From positions 1 to 20,850 of the forward strand of contig JAZQAN010000019.1 in the NCBI GenBank assembly GCA_045545235.1: a DNA stretch of 20,850 nt. The letters are read 5' to 3'. The notes under the pieces were generated by a model. The model saw only the letters and a program-made list of their open reading frames with translations. It ran no database searches and was not told the origin of the DNA. The stretch is from CAZNKU01 sp045545235. GTDB lineage: Bacteria > Bacillota > Clostridia > Monoglobales > Firm-18. The position numbers and the translations under genes were made by a program. This document shows positions 1 through 7,967 of the stretch, piece after piece; positions within the stretch are counted from its first letter, which is position 1; each line of letters opens with the position of its first letter.

Positions 1-1
1 G

Positions 2-595
2 CTTTTGGCACTGCCACAGCAAAGCTGGTACAGTATGTTGCACATTGGTGTTGTAAAATATGCCGAAGGCGATGTAGAAGGTGCAAAAAAAGCCTGGGAA
101 AAGTCAGTAGAATTAAAACCATCACCATGGGCACTGCGTAACCTTTCCATGATTTACAAAAACGAGCTTGGTGACATAAAAACAGCAAGAGAATATATCT
201 TAAAGGCATTTGAGCTTAAAAAAGACTGTCCCGCTCTTTGCAACGAGGTTGCGGCACAGCTTACAACCGACGGCGGAGATGAAATGTGGCTTGATATTTT
301 CGACACACTTGATGATGAAATAAAAGCTCTTGGCAGAATACGTCTTTATAAGGCTGTTGCTCTTATAAATTTGGGAAAACTTAACGAAGCTACAGAAATT
401 ATAAACCCAGACTTTGTAATGAGTGACATCAAGGAGGGTGAACTTTCCGTTTCACAACTTTGGTTTGAACTGTATCGCAGGCTTTATGCAAAAGAAAAAG
501 GTATAGCATACAACCCTGATGACAAACAACTTATAAAAGAAGCAGACGAAAAATATCCGCTACCTAAAAAATTAGATTTCAGAATGCACGATTAA
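2..595 (+). CDS. DUF5107/TPR-repeat protein, C-terminal part (runs off left edge)
   Basis: The reading frame is open to the left edge, so this is the C-terminal ~198 residues of a longer protein. The first in-frame TTG (position 5) has no upstream SD site and is not a credible start. The visible part is helical tetratricopeptide-type repeat: a segment with KYAEGDVEGAKKAWEKSVEL followed by paired helices. It ends in a basic tail, LPKKLDFRMHD, that I recognise as typical of DUF5107-TPR proteins, whose N-terminal half is a mutarotase-like beta-sandwich. The role of the family is not established; a carbohydrate-binding or scaffolding role in the cytoplasm is inferred from its place among glycosidase genes. 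The stop codon lies inside the SD of the next gene (TAAGGAG), so the two are translationally linked. A second, complete DUF5107-TPR protein lies at 3842-7051. The TPR call is solid; the DUF5107 assignment rests on tail similarity only. Confidence 0.75.
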   Translation, partial: LLALPQQSWYSMLHIGVVKYAEGDVEGAKKAWEKSVELKPSPWALRNLSMIYKNELGDIKTAREYILKAFELKKDCPALCNEVAAQLTTDGGDEMWLDIFDTLDDEIKALGRIRLYKAVALINLGKLNEATEIINPDFVMSDIKEGELSVSQLWFELYRRLYAKEKGIAYNPDDKQLIKEADEKYPLPKKLDFRMHD

Positions 596-608
596 GGAGA
601 AAAATATT

Positions 609-2636
609 ATGAGAATTACAGACCCATTTTTACCGGTGAGAATAGAAACACAAGGACTTTGTCACACCGTAAAACTTTCAAACAAAAGCTATACTTTCGG
701 TGCTGACGGTATGATAACTTCAATAAAAGCAGAAGGTCACGAACTTCTTGCAGAACCTATGAGAATAGTTATGGTTGAAGACGGGGAGGAATCCGTATTT
801 GACAACAACTATCCTGAAAATGAAAGTGAAAGCTTTATCCAGAAGAGGTGCGATGAAGAAGCAATAATATGCGGATGCAAACAAAGTGACAGATTTATAA
901 TTGATTTTTGCAATACCGTAAGATATGACGGCAACATAGATATAGACCTTAAACTTATGACAAAAGGGCAGACAGTTGCACAGGCATTCGGTATTGACGA
1001 AACAAAGGAATTTTTGTATAAACTGGATAAATTGTGGTTGGAAATTCCGCTAAAAAAAGAATATGCTGCAATGTATCACATATTTGAGAACAGTGATATT
1101 TTCCTAAGTGACGGAAGCGTTATAGAAAAGGCACGGACAAGTTCGGGTGGTATGGTACCTAAGCTTGATGTGTCAGTTCCCTTTAAACCACTGCTTTGGC
1201 TTGGTAATGATGAAAGAGGTCTTGGTTGGTGTGCCGAAACACATAAAAACTGGCAACCTGACATCGAAAATAAGGCAATGGAAATCATTCATAAAGATGA
1301 TAAGGTGATTCTTCGAATACACTTTTTAGACAGTCATCCCCAAAAATGGGATGGAGATTTGAAGAATGGCAGAGTTGGCTTCAAACCAATTGATTTTCAA
1401 TTTGGATTAATTGCTACACCTGTAAAAAAATTCCCTGAAAACCCCTATATTCACAAGGCGTTGCACCTTGACTGCGGAATTAAAATAAAGGGAAATTATA
1501 TGGACTTTATGTCGGCAGAAAACAGATTTGACAGACTTGTGGAAAAAGGTGTTGATACTCTTATTCTTCACGAAAAGTGGAACAAGTCTCAAAATTGGTT
1601 TGAGCTTTCCGAATATACAGCAAAACAGCTTACATACATAGTTGACGAATGTCACAAGCGTGGAATTAAGGTTTTGCCATATTTCGGATACGAGCTTTCT
1701 ACAATGTCACCTGTATGGTCAGACATTGGTGAAAATGTAATACACCTCAATAAAAACAGTGAGCTGAACTTCGGTTGGTGGAGAGTACCTTTCCAAAGAG
1801 ACTACATGGTATGCTATAACAGTGAGTATGCAGACTTGTTTATAAACGGTATTGAAAAACTTATGGATACATATAACATAGACGGTGTGTACCTTGACGG
1901 AACATCAAGACCAAATTACTGTACAAATGTAAACCACGGTTGCGGTTGGTATGACGATAAGGGTGAACTTCAGGGAACTTATACAATAAAGGCTGTAAAA
2001 AAACTGTTTGAACGCCTGTACAATGTAGTAAAACCCCGTGGTGGAAAAATAAATGTTCACTGCAACGGCTTTGTGAACTATACTGTACTTCCATACATAG
2101 ACCAGTCGTGGCTTGGAGAAAATCTTCAGTTTGAACTTAATAAGGGTACAACCGCAGATATGAATATAGACTACTTTCGTGCGGAATACAGTGGCAGAAA
2201 CTTCGGCGTTCCGACTGAATTTATTGCCTATGAAAATCGCCCGTTGTGGACTTTTGAACAGGCACTTTCCTGTTCCATACTTCACGGTATACTTCCAAGA
2301 CCAAATGATATAGAATATCCACTTGAGCTTATGAGTGGTGTGTGGAAAATTTTTGACAGTTTTCCCATTGAAAAGTCCGAGTGGGTTCCATATTACAAAA
2401 ACAGGGCAACAACTACAAGCGAAAAGGTTAAAGTAAGCTACTATAAATACACTACCATTACAGGAAAAACAGAACTTTTAGCCTTTGTGGTGAATATATC
2501 ATCACGGGATATTAAAGATGTGACTTTAAGTATTGATGAAAACGTCTCCGGAATATTTAATGCAGAAACTTCGGAAAATATGAAATTTACATTTGATATT
2601 AATTCATATGGATATAAAATTTTATATTTGAGTTAA
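609..2636 (+). CDS. DUF6067-like glycoside hydrolase-type TIM-barrel protein
   Basis: This 675-residue protein has an N-terminal beta-sandwich (about 1-280), a TIM-barrel-like region (about 285-590) and a small C-terminal beta domain. The motif WLGNDERGLGW (197-207) matches the 'G-N-D/E-x-R-G-L-x-W' signature of DUF6067 and GH123-related proteins. Later come GVYLDG (426-431, with candidate catalytic or binding Asp430), a cysteine/histidine-rich NHGCGWYDDKG stretch and the barrel strand NVHCNGF (482-488). These give the look of a carbohydrate-active enzyme; GH123 members are beta-N-acetylgalactosaminidases, but the substrate here is unknown. There is no signal peptide, so it is cytoplasmic. 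The ATG is preceded by AAGGAG overlapping the upstream stop, which fixes the start. The 3' end is followed by terminator-like hairpins. A near-identical copy of its last ~32 bases occurs at 11164-11195. The family-level call is good; the reaction is not assigned. Confidence 0.72.
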   Translation: MRITDPFLPVRIETQGLCHTVKLSNKSYTFGADGMITSIKAEGHELLAEPMRIVMVEDGEESVFDNNYPENESESFIQKRCDEEAIICGCKQSDRFIIDFCNTVRYDGNIDIDLKLMTKGQTVAQAFGIDETKEFLYKLDKLWLEIPLKKEYAAMYHIFENSDIFLSDGSVIEKARTSSGGMVPKLDVSVPFKPLLWLGNDERGLGWCAETHKNWQPDIENKAMEIIHKDDKVILRIHFLDSHPQKWDGDLKNGRVGFKPIDFQFGLIATPVKKFPENPYIHKALHLDCGIKIKGNYMDFMSAENRFDRLVEKGVDTLILHEKWNKSQNWFELSEYTAKQLTYIVDECHKRGIKVLPYFGYELSTMSPVWSDIGENVIHLNKNSELNFGWWRVPFQRDYMVCYNSEYADLFINGIEKLMDTYNIDGVYLDGTSRPNYCTNVNHGCGWYDDKGELQGTYTIKAVKKLFERLYNVVKPRGGKINVHCNGFVNYTVLPYIDQSWLGENLQFELNKGTTADMNIDYFRAEYSGRNFGVPTEFIAYENRPLWTFEQALSCSILHGILPRPNDIEYPLELMSGVWKIFDSFPIEKSEWVPYYKNRATTTSEKVKVSYYKYTTITGKTELLAFVVNISSRDIKDVTLSIDENVSGIFNAETSENMKFTFDINSYGYKILYLS

Positions 2637-2734
2637 TCATGGGGAATGTAAAAAAAGTCCAGAACGCAAGAAAAAAACAAAAAGCAAGATATTATCAATA
2701 AAATAATCGAATTAAATTTATGAAAACAAGGTAG

Positions 2735-2760
2735 AAAAATCGAAATTGTTCGATTTTTTA
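2735..2760 (+). terminator. Intrinsic terminator-like hairpin after the DUF6067-like gene
   Basis: A perfect 10-bp stem (2735-2744 with 2749-2758) encloses the tetraloop ATTG, and the right arm ends in a run of Ts. The stem is A/T-rich with a CG core, so it is a weak hairpin, but its place about 100 bases after the stop codon fits termination of the first operon. Confidence 0.55.
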
Positions 2761-2785
2761 TAAAATTACTCTTTTCTTGCTATGA

Positions 2786-2846
2786 ACAAACCTCCCCCGA
2801 GCCGTACCATCGTACTGTCTCGGGTCACCCCTTCGGTTCGGTTTGT
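2786..2846. repeat. GC-rich multi-hairpin palindromic element
   Basis: This GC-rich island sits in an AT-rich intergenic gap. An outer stem ACAAACC (2786-2792) pairs with GGTTTGT (2840-2846). Inside it, CCCGAG (2796-2801) pairs with CTCGGG (2819-2824) and continues through GTAC (2804-2807) with GTAC (2812-2815) around a 4-base loop. The remainder (about 2826-2839) is C-rich then TTCGGTTCGG. The layout resembles an intergenic palindromic (REP-like) unit or a small structured RNA. No coding potential is seen. Confidence 0.5.
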
Positions 2847-2888
2847 CCATTCTGAAACATTTTTTCCTATCCCCTCTAAAACAAAATC

Positions 2889-2926
2889 AAGGGACTGTAA
2901 AAAAACAAGTTTTTTTACAGTCCCTT
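2889..2926. terminator. Strong bidirectional terminator between convergent genes
   Basis: A perfect 17-bp stem (2889-2905 with 2910-2926) surrounds the 4-base loop CAAG. The stem has a GGGACTGT core and an A7/T7 inner section, so it carries a U-tract on either strand. It lies 22 bases beyond the stop of the leftward araC gene and downstream of the rightward operon, so it probably ends transcription in both directions. The 2637-2947 gap holds this hairpin, the 2735 hairpin and the 2786 element; I see no gene in it. Confidence 0.85.
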
Positions 2927-2947
2927 TGACTTGTTAGTGGAAAAATT

Positions 2948-3730
2948 TTAAAGAGAATAATTTTGCTGAAAAGTCTTGCGGTATTCGTTTGGTGTCATTC
3001 CTGTTTCTTTTTTGAATACTTTATTCATATACTGCTGACAGCCGAATCCTGATTTTTCAGCAATATCACTCATTGCAATATCACTATTCCAAAGGAGTTT
3101 TTTTGCATTATCAACCCGACAGTTAATCAAAAACTGATGTGGAGACATCCCTACCGATTCGGTAAAAATAGACCTGAAATATATTTCACTTAAATGTACA
3201 CTTTTCGAAATGTCGCTAAGTGTAATTTGCTTTTGGAAGTTAGATTCTATAAATTTTTTTGCATTTGAAATAACGGTATAGTTTTTCCCACTTCTTGAAT
3301 CGGGGATTTCGGCATCGGAAAAAATCAGATTTAAAACTGCAAGAAGCTTACTGTATAAAAGAAAAATGTTTTTTTGTTCCTCGTTTAAAAGTATTATTTC
3401 ATCCATTAAATTATGGATTTTTTCAGGGTGACTGCTATGGAAATATTCAGGAATTATAGAGAGTTGTTGGGCTATTTCATCCTTTGCCTCGAATTTCAGG
3501 TACGCGGTTTTAAAGGGTAATTTGCTAAAACGAATCTGACCGGGTTTTGCAATTTGTATATAATTCTTTTTTATTTGAAATGTGCGGTCATCAGTGGTGG
3601 TTGTATATCCGTCTTCCAGATAAAATTCGATTTCATATCTTTCAACCAGACGCTTAGGTGATATGGAAAGTGTTCCAAATTCCTTTACACAGTCAAAATA
3701 TCCGCATATTATGTTTTCCGGTAATGTCAC
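2948..3730 (-). CDS. AraC-family transcriptional regulator 1
   Basis: This 260-residue protein has an N-terminal cupin-like ligand-binding region (about 1-140) and a C-terminal double helix-turn-helix domain (about 160-258). The second helix-turn-helix shows the usual family pattern: SDIAEKSGFGCQQYMNKVFKK, then a GMTPNEYRK tail. The start is GTG at 3730, supported by AGGTGG four bases upstream; no better ATG is present. It is transcribed divergently from the DUF5107-TPR operon starting at 3842, with 111 bases between, so it most likely controls that operon in response to a sugar. Its 3' end converges on the preceding operon and shares the terminator at 2889-2926. The effector and the sign of regulation cannot be read from the sequence, although most family members of this layout are activators of sugar use. 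Confidence 0.9.
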   Translation of the reverse strand: MTLPENIICGYFDCVKEFGTLSISPKRLVERYEIEFYLEDGYTTTTDDRTFQIKKNYIQIAKPGQIRFSKLPFKTAYLKFEAKDEIAQQLSIIPEYFHSSHPEKIHNLMDEIILLNEEQKNIFLLYSKLLAVLNLIFSDAEIPDSRSGKNYTVISNAKKFIESNFQKQITLSDISKSVHLSEIYFRSIFTESVGMSPHQFLINCRVDNAKKLLWNSDIAMSDIAEKSGFGCQQYMNKVFKKETGMTPNEYRKTFQQNYSL

Positions 3731-3841
3731 AAAACCACCTCACAGTAATATTTGTTAAAAACAAAGTAACTTTATACATATAAAAACTTGAATTTCTGTT
3801 ATATAATACCATAAAAAAAGTTTAAAGTAAAGGATGATTTT
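3731..3841. promoter_or_regulatory. Divergent control region between araC 1 and the DUF5107-TPR operon
   Basis: For the rightward operon, TTGTTA (3752-3757) and TACATA (3775-3780) are 17 bases apart. A better -10 box, TATAAT (3802-3807), has no good -35, which would suit an activator-dependent promoter. The short inverted repeat TTTGTT-AAA-AACAAA (3751-3765) is a candidate operator half. The rightward gene has AAAGGATG as ribosome site. Promoter choice is uncertain. Confidence 0.4.
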
Positions 3842-6800
3842 ATGAATAGAGCAAAAGTGACTGTTGGAGAAATTATTATTCCTACATATCCTGAACCACC
3901 GGCAGAAGAAATGCCTATGTTTGCTGAAAACCGTGTGCATCAAAGAACAAGTGGCAGACCCTATCCTAATAAAGTAGTTATGCAGGTTGACAGAACACAC
4001 AAGGAAGATAAAAAATACAAGCTTGTAACCTTGGAAAATGAATATGTAAAAATTGAAATTCTTCCTGAAATAGGCGGCAGAATATATTCGGCATATGACA
4101 AAAAAACGGGTTATGATTTTTTTTACAAACAACACGTTATAAAGCCGGCACTTATAGGTGTTCTTGGCTCTTGGATTTCAGGCGGTGTGGAATTTAACTG
4201 GCCTTTTCATCACCGTGCATCAGGTTTTATGCCATGTGATTTTACCGTTGAAGAGCTTGCCGACGGAAGTGTGGTATGTAATCTGTCAGAACATGACCCT
4301 ATTGACCGTATGAAGGGTATGGTAAGCATTATCCTTCGCCCGGGGGAAACAAGCTTTGAAACAAGAATGAGACTTTATAACAGAACTTCGGCGGAAAAGT
4401 CATTCCTTTGGTGGGAGAATGCGGCAGTTCCCGTAAATGAACAGTACCGGATTTTCTTCCCTCAGGATGTATCATACGTAAACTTTCACTATTTAAAGTC
4501 AAGAACAACATATCCGATAGCAGGCAATGGCGTTTTTAACGGAATACCGATGGATGAAGACCGTGACATTTCCTGGCATAAAAATACAAGGCAGGCAACA
4601 TCATATTTTGCCTGTGCATCCGAATTTGATTTCTTCGGTGGTTATGACCATGGCAAAGAATGTGGAGTTGTTCACATTGGTGACCATCATATTTCACCCG
4701 GTAAAAAAATGTTTACCTGGGCATATTGTCAGCTTTCAAAATCCTGGGAAAATGCTCTTACAGATACAGACGGTGAATATGCAGAACTTATGGCAGGCTC
4801 CTATTCCGATAATCAACCGAATTTTGCATGGCTTGCACCTTATGAAACAAAAGAATTTTCACAGCATTGGTATCCTATATCAAAGATAGGTTCGCCTACA
4901 TTCGCAAACCTTAACTGTGCTTTCAAAATTGACAGGGAAACTAATACTTTTAAATTGCAGACTACTAAGGTTTATAAAAATGCCACAGTTAAAATCAGCG
5001 ATAATGATACTGTTTATTTTGAAACATGCTGTGATTTGTCACCTGAAAATGTTTTGAGTATTGAGGTGAATAACCTTCCCGAATTTGTTACGGTTACAGT
5101 TGTTGCAAAGGGAAAAACTGTTGCCGAATATACCGAGAAAAACTTTAACAAGTTGAATATGCCGGAAGTTATTACAGACATGCCATCTGCGGCAGGTATG
5201 AACAGCGCGGACGAACTTTACCTTGCAGGTGTACACGTTGACCAATACCGTGACCCTGCAGTTCTTCCTGACAGCTATTGGAAAGAGGCGTTAAATCGAA
5301 ACATCAATCATATTCCATCACTTATTGCTATGGCAAAGTATGAGCTTAACCGCTACAATCTGGATAGTGCCAAGTGTTATGCCAAACGAGCAATTGAGGC
5401 ACTTACCCTGTTTAACGAAAGAACACAAAGCGGTGAAGCCTACTACACAATGGGTAGAATTTTTGAGGCAAAGGGTAATTTTAATAAGGCGTATGATTAT
5501 TACTACAAGGCATATTGGGCAGCAGACTGTGTAGCTAAAGCAATGACACGAATTGCAGTTATTGATATACGCAAAAAGGATTACAAAGAGGCAATACGAC
5601 ACGCCGAAAATGCTCTTGATTACGGCAGAAAAAACAATATTGCACTTGCCTGCCTTGCTATCTCAAAAAAAGAACTTGGCGAAAATATTGACAGCATTGT
5701 TACAAGTCAGCTTAAAGCAGACAGCCTTGACCATATGATGCGATTTATTGGCGAAAAGGATGAACTTTATGTCAATATGGACAGCGATGCTGTGCAGACT
5801 TGTCTTGATATTGCATTTGACCTGTCGGCAATGGGAAGGCATAATGATATTATTAAACTTCTTTCGGGACTTGAAGAACAACGTCCCAACTGCAGAAGAA
5901 AAATGCTTTATTATGTACTTGGATATTACGCAAAAGACAACCAATATTATGAAAAGGCTAAAAAGGCAGAGCTTGGACCATGCTATCCTGTACGCTTGGA
6001 AGAAATGGAAGTTTTAAAAGATGTAATAGCTAAAACAGATGATAATGATGCAAAAATGTTGCTTGGTTGCTTGCTATACAACAAATTGCACTATGAAAAA
6101 GCTGCTGAGCTTTGGGAAGATTGTAATGATAACTATATTGCAAAAAGAAATCTTGCAGTTGCATGTTTCAGTCATCTTAACAAACCCGAAGCGGCACTTG
6201 CTTTAATGAAAGAAGTGCTTGATAGCAGACCGGACGATGAAGAACTGCTTTATGAAACAGTTGTTCTTATGGATAAAATGGGAATAAATCCGTCAGAAAA
6301 AATAAGCCTTATAACAAGCCACAATGTTAGCCGTGATGATGTGCTGACAGAACTTTCAAAGGCGTATAATCAGGCATTTATGCCCGAAAAGGCAATAGAA
6401 ACCCTTATGTCACATGACTTTGTACCGTGCGAGGGTGGTGAACACGCCATTGCAGACCAGTATATGTTTGCATATCTTGTAAAAGGTAAAAATGCACTTG
6501 AAAGCGGAAATGTTGAAGAAGCAATTGAATTATTCAGAAAAGGTCAGGTGCTTCCCCAGTCTTTGGGTGCAGGTATATGGAACCATTGCAAGCTTATACC
6601 GCTTAAATATCACGAGGCACTTTGTCTTGAAAGCTTGGGCAAAAAGGCAGATGCGGATAAGATTTTCAGCTATATTGCAAATGTGAAAATAGAATATTTC
6701 AGTAATATGCACTTAAAAGAGCTTCCATACTGGCAGGCAAAATCATTTATACATCTTGGTGAGCCTACAAAGGCACAGCATATTATTACAAAATATATGC

Positions 6801-7051
6801 GTGAATGGGGTAGAATAAAAGATACAAAGGATAACGGATATTTCGGAACAACACCGTTTTTCATATCTTTTGTTGATAACCCTGAAAAACTACGCAGAGC
6901 ACAATATACTTACCTTATGTCACTTTGTTACGATTTTGCAAAAGACGACCATACCGCAAAGGAATATATAGCAGAAAGTGTATCCTTAAATAATGAAAAT
7001 CTTTTTGCTTTATATTTTAATAAATTTGGATTTTTAAAGGATGCGGAGTGA
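3842..7051 (+). CDS. DUF5107 domain protein with long TPR array
   Basis: This 1069-residue cytoplasmic protein has no signal peptide. Residues about 50-350 form a mutarotase-like beta-sandwich of the DUF5107 family, recognisable from EILPEIGGRIYSAYDKKTG, GGVEFNWPFHH and the W-rich FLWWENAAVPV segment. Residues about 480-1060 are a long array of TPR helices, for example EAYYTMGRIFEAKGNFNKAYDYYYKA and later repeats ending near the C-terminus. The family is common beside glycosidases in Firmicutes and Bacteroidetes but has no settled biochemical role; sugar binding by the N-terminal domain and protein binding by the TPRs are inferred. The start ATG follows AAAGGATG. It heads a four-gene operon with an epimerase homologue, an oxidoreductase and a GH36 enzyme, and its stop overlaps the next start by four bases (GTGA). 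It is likely regulated by the divergent AraC protein. Confidence 0.82.
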   Translation: MNRAKVTVGEIIIPTYPEPPAEEMPMFAENRVHQRTSGRPYPNKVVMQVDRTHKEDKKYKLVTLENEYVKIEILPEIGGRIYSAYDKKTGYDFFYKQHVIKPALIGVLGSWISGGVEFNWPFHHRASGFMPCDFTVEELADGSVVCNLSEHDPIDRMKGMVSIILRPGETSFETRMRLYNRTSAEKSFLWWENAAVPVNEQYRIFFPQDVSYVNFHYLKSRTTYPIAGNGVFNGIPMDEDRDISWHKNTRQATSYFACASEFDFFGGYDHGKECGVVHIGDHHISPGKKMFTWAYCQLSKSWENALTDTDGEYAELMAGSYSDNQPNFAWLAPYETKEFSQHWYPISKIGSPTFANLNCAFKIDRETNTFKLQTTKVYKNATVKISDNDTVYFETCCDLSPENVLSIEVNNLPEFVTVTVVAKGKTVAEYTEKNFNKLNMPEVITDMPSAAGMNSADELYLAGVHVDQYRDPAVLPDSYWKEALNRNINHIPSLIAMAKYELNRYNLDSAKCYAKRAIEALTLFNERTQSGEAYYTMGRIFEAKGNFNKAYDYYYKAYWAADCVAKAMTRIAVIDIRKKDYKEAIRHAENALDYGRKNNIALACLAISKKELGENIDSIVTSQLKADSLDHMMRFIGEKDELYVNMDSDAVQTCLDIAFDLSAMGRHNDIIKLLSGLEEQRPNCRRKMLYYVLGYYAKDNQYYEKAKKAELGPCYPVRLEEMEVLKDVIAKTDDNDAKMLLGCLLYNKLHYEKAAELWEDCNDNYIAKRNLAVACFSHLNKPEAALALMKEVLDSRPDDEELLYETVVLMDKMGINPSEKISLITSHNVSRDDVLTELSKAYNQAFMPEKAIETLMSHDFVPCEGGEHAIADQYMFAYLVKGKNALESGNVEEAIELFRKGQVLPQSLGAGIWNHCKLIPLKYHEALCLESLGKKADADKIFSYIANVKIEYFSNMHLKELPYWQAKSFIHLGEPTKAQHIITKYMREWGRIKDTKDNGYFGTTPFFISFVDNPEKLRRAQYTYLMSLCYDFAKDDHTAKEYIAESVSLNNENLFALYFNKFGFLKDAE

Positions 7052-7965
7052 TACATATAGATATTGTCAGAATAGCTTATGGAGATTATAGTGCAGAGAT
7101 TAATCTTAATCGCGGAGGAAACTGTGTAAGCCTGAAAAACAAAAAATACAATGCCGATATTTTACATTCGAAAGATGGTTGTGATAATCCCTATGTTTGC
7201 GGTATGCCGATTTTGTTTCCTGCAAACAGAATTTCAAACGGTGAATTTGATTTTGAGGGAAGAAAATATATTTTTCCAATAAATGAGCCAACAACAAACT
7301 GCCATCTTCACGGTTTTTTGCATACTGCAAGGTTTGAAGCTGTGCAGAAAAATGAAAGTTTTGTTAAATGCAGATATAACTCGGATGAATTGTATGAGTT
7401 TTTTCCACACGAATTTAGGATAGAAATTACATATTTGTTATCTGATAACGGACTGTTGCAGGAAGTTTGTGTTGCCAATTTATCCGACACTAATATGCCG
7501 GTGCTTCTTGGATTTCATACAACATTTAACATTCCGTTTATACCGGGAGAATCAGGAAAAAATATTCGTGTGCTTTCAGAACTGGATAAAGAGATAGAAC
7601 GTGATGAGAGTCATCTGCCTACCGGAAATATTTTAGAGGTTGATGAAATATCAAAGCAGTTAAACAACGGACAATTTGTTCCTTTCGGAAACAGTATAAG
7701 CAGACACTATAAATCCGGTAAAAACGGGAAAATAGAAATTATAGATACAAAAAACAGGTTAAAGATAATTTATGATACCGATAAAAAATTTGGTTGGAGA
7801 TTGCTTTATAAACCTGTTGACAGCAATTACATTTGTATAGAACCTCAAAATTGTATGGTTGATTGTATGAATACAAGTGCGAAGGGGATTTACGGGAATT
7901 ATGATTATATCAGCCCGAAAACTTGCAAAAAATATGTATCAAAAATTTATATTGAGGAGTTTTGA
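7048..7965 (+). CDS. Aldose 1-epimerase (mutarotase) family protein
   Basis: This 305-residue protein has the size and motifs of GalM-type mutarotases, which interconvert alpha and beta anomers of free aldoses. The catalytic set is visible: His88 in CHLHGF, His157 in LLGFHTTFN, and Glu265 in CIEPQNC, matching the two histidines and C-terminal glutamate of the family. Translation starts at a GTG that overlaps the stop of the DUF5107-TPR gene (GTGA), which indicates coupling; no ATG fits as well. The next gene's SD lies within its last codons. In context it would equilibrate the sugar released by the GH36 or other glycosidases before phosphorylation. DUF5107 in the preceding gene has a related fold, so the operon carries two mutarotase-like beta-sandwiches. 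The substrate sugar is unknown. Confidence 0.85.
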   Translation: MIHIDIVRIAYGDYSAEINLNRGGNCVSLKNKKYNADILHSKDGCDNPYVCGMPILFPANRISNGEFDFEGRKYIFPINEPTTNCHLHGFLHTARFEAVQKNESFVKCRYNSDELYEFFPHEFRIEITYLLSDNGLLQEVCVANLSDTNMPVLLGFHTTFNIPFIPGESGKNIRVLSELDKEIERDESHLPTGNILEVDEISKQLNNGQFVPFGNSISRHYKSGKNGKIEIIDTKNRLKIIYDTDKKFGWRLLYKPVDSNYICIEPQNCMVDCMNTSAKGIYGNYDYISPKTCKKYVSKIYIEEF

Positions 7966-7967
7966 AG

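Noticed and set aside
1905..2285. A 126-codon minus-strand frame
   Set aside because: Antisense to the DUF6067-like gene with no domain or ribosome site.
2639..2701. A 20-codon lysine-rich frame just after the DUF6067-like gene
   Set aside because: No SD site precedes it and the A-rich composition gives lysines by chance.
3755..4135. A 126-codon open frame on the minus strand
   Set aside because: It overlaps the control region and the start of the DUF5107-TPR gene, is Phe/Ile-rich and matches no family I recognise; a shadow frame.
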